Part shown: positions 5,937-5,996 of the stretch, piece by piece | How positions within the stretch are numbered: the stretch's first letter is position 1 | Layout of the letters: each line of letters opens with the position of its first letter | From: Bacteroidales bacterium | GTDB taxonomy: Bacteria > Bacteroidota > Bacteroidia > Bacteroidales > UBA1402 | Length of the DNA: 5,996 bases | Reading direction: 5' to 3' | Assembly: GCA_003506275.1 (NCBI GenBank) | Contig: DOBD01000178.1 | Location: forward strand, 164-6,159 | The notes under the pieces: generated by a model | What the model saw: only the letters and a program-made list of their open reading frames with translations | Told to the model about the DNA's origin: nothing | Database searches by the model: none | Position numbers and translations under genes: made by a program

Positions 5937-5996
5937 ATGTCTGTCAGCACCAACCTCACGCAGATCAAGGCCACCTTGCCCCCGTCGGTAACGCTG
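5937..5996 (+). CDS. YggS-family PLP homeostasis protein, N-terminal fragment
   Basis: Only the first 20 codons are in the window: MSVSTNLTQIKATLPPSVTL. The pattern NLxQIKATLPxxVTL is characteristic of the start of YggS/PLPBP proteins in Bacteroidota, where the next strand would read roughly LVAVSK with the PLP lysine. These cytoplasmic proteins bind pyridoxal phosphate and influence vitamin B6 and amino-acid balance. The ATG lies 19 bp after the DUF4494 stop, fitting one transcript. ATG at 5932 is in another frame and ignored. The call rests on a short N-terminus plus the neighbouring DUF4494 gene. Confidence 0.72.
   Translation, partial: MSVSTNLTQIKATLPPSVTL

Overview
The window looks like chromosomal DNA of a free-living Bacteroidota (Bacteroidetes). 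Three things point there. Core promoters fit the phylum-specific TTG / TAnnTTTG pattern, most clearly at 3755-3727 (minus) and 5405-5434 (plus). Most start codons have A-rich or unremarkable leaders instead of Shine-Dalgarno sequences. The gene families (DUF4494, the DUF2975 + YozG-like pair, a long two-module M16 peptidase with signal peptide) are typical of the group. Moderate GC and rare TTA/CTA/TCA codons would suit a Saprospiria- or Chitinophagia-like lineage, but that finer placement is a guess.

Layout. From 1 to about 4518 all genes are on the minus strand. Positions 1-2719 hold almost all of a secreted zinc metallopeptidase of the insulinase/M16 family, whose C-terminus runs off the left edge. 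Upstream of it are a 73-aa Cro/C1-type helix-turn-helix regulator (2804-3025) and a four-helix DUF2975 membrane protein (3054-3707); these two form a tight pair transcribed from a clear promoter at 3727-3755. Next comes a Crp/Fnr-family regulator (3796-4518, minus). It is divergent from ric/ytfE/scdA (4692-5384, plus), which encodes a di-iron iron-sulfur-cluster repair protein of the nitric-oxide stress response. The 173-bp region between them carries a perfect 16-bp dyad, TGTCACCAGGGTGACA. After ric, a strong promoter at 5405-5434 leads into a DUF4494 gene (5468-5917). This is followed 19 bp later by the first 20 codons of a YggS-type pyridoxal-phosphate-binding protein that runs off the right edge.

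How the genes work together. The Crp/Fnr regulator and ric look like a self-contained nitrosative/oxidative stress module. The dyad has Crp/Fnr geometry (two 5-bp half-sites separated by 6 bp). It lies near -42 from the inferred ric start and near -62 from the inferred regulator start, both classical activator positions. DUF2975 + HTH is a conserved pair of unknown function, probably membrane-linked regulation. DUF4494-yggS is probably a housekeeping operon. No mobile element, CRISPR, RNA gene or phage signature was seen, and no stretch over 300 bp lacks a gene. The window reads mostly as ordinary chromosome. The items most worth a second look are the dyad and its match to an altered recognition helix, the Cys/His-rich N-terminal extension of the regulator, and a 13-bp inverted repeat bracketing the DUF4494 promoter.
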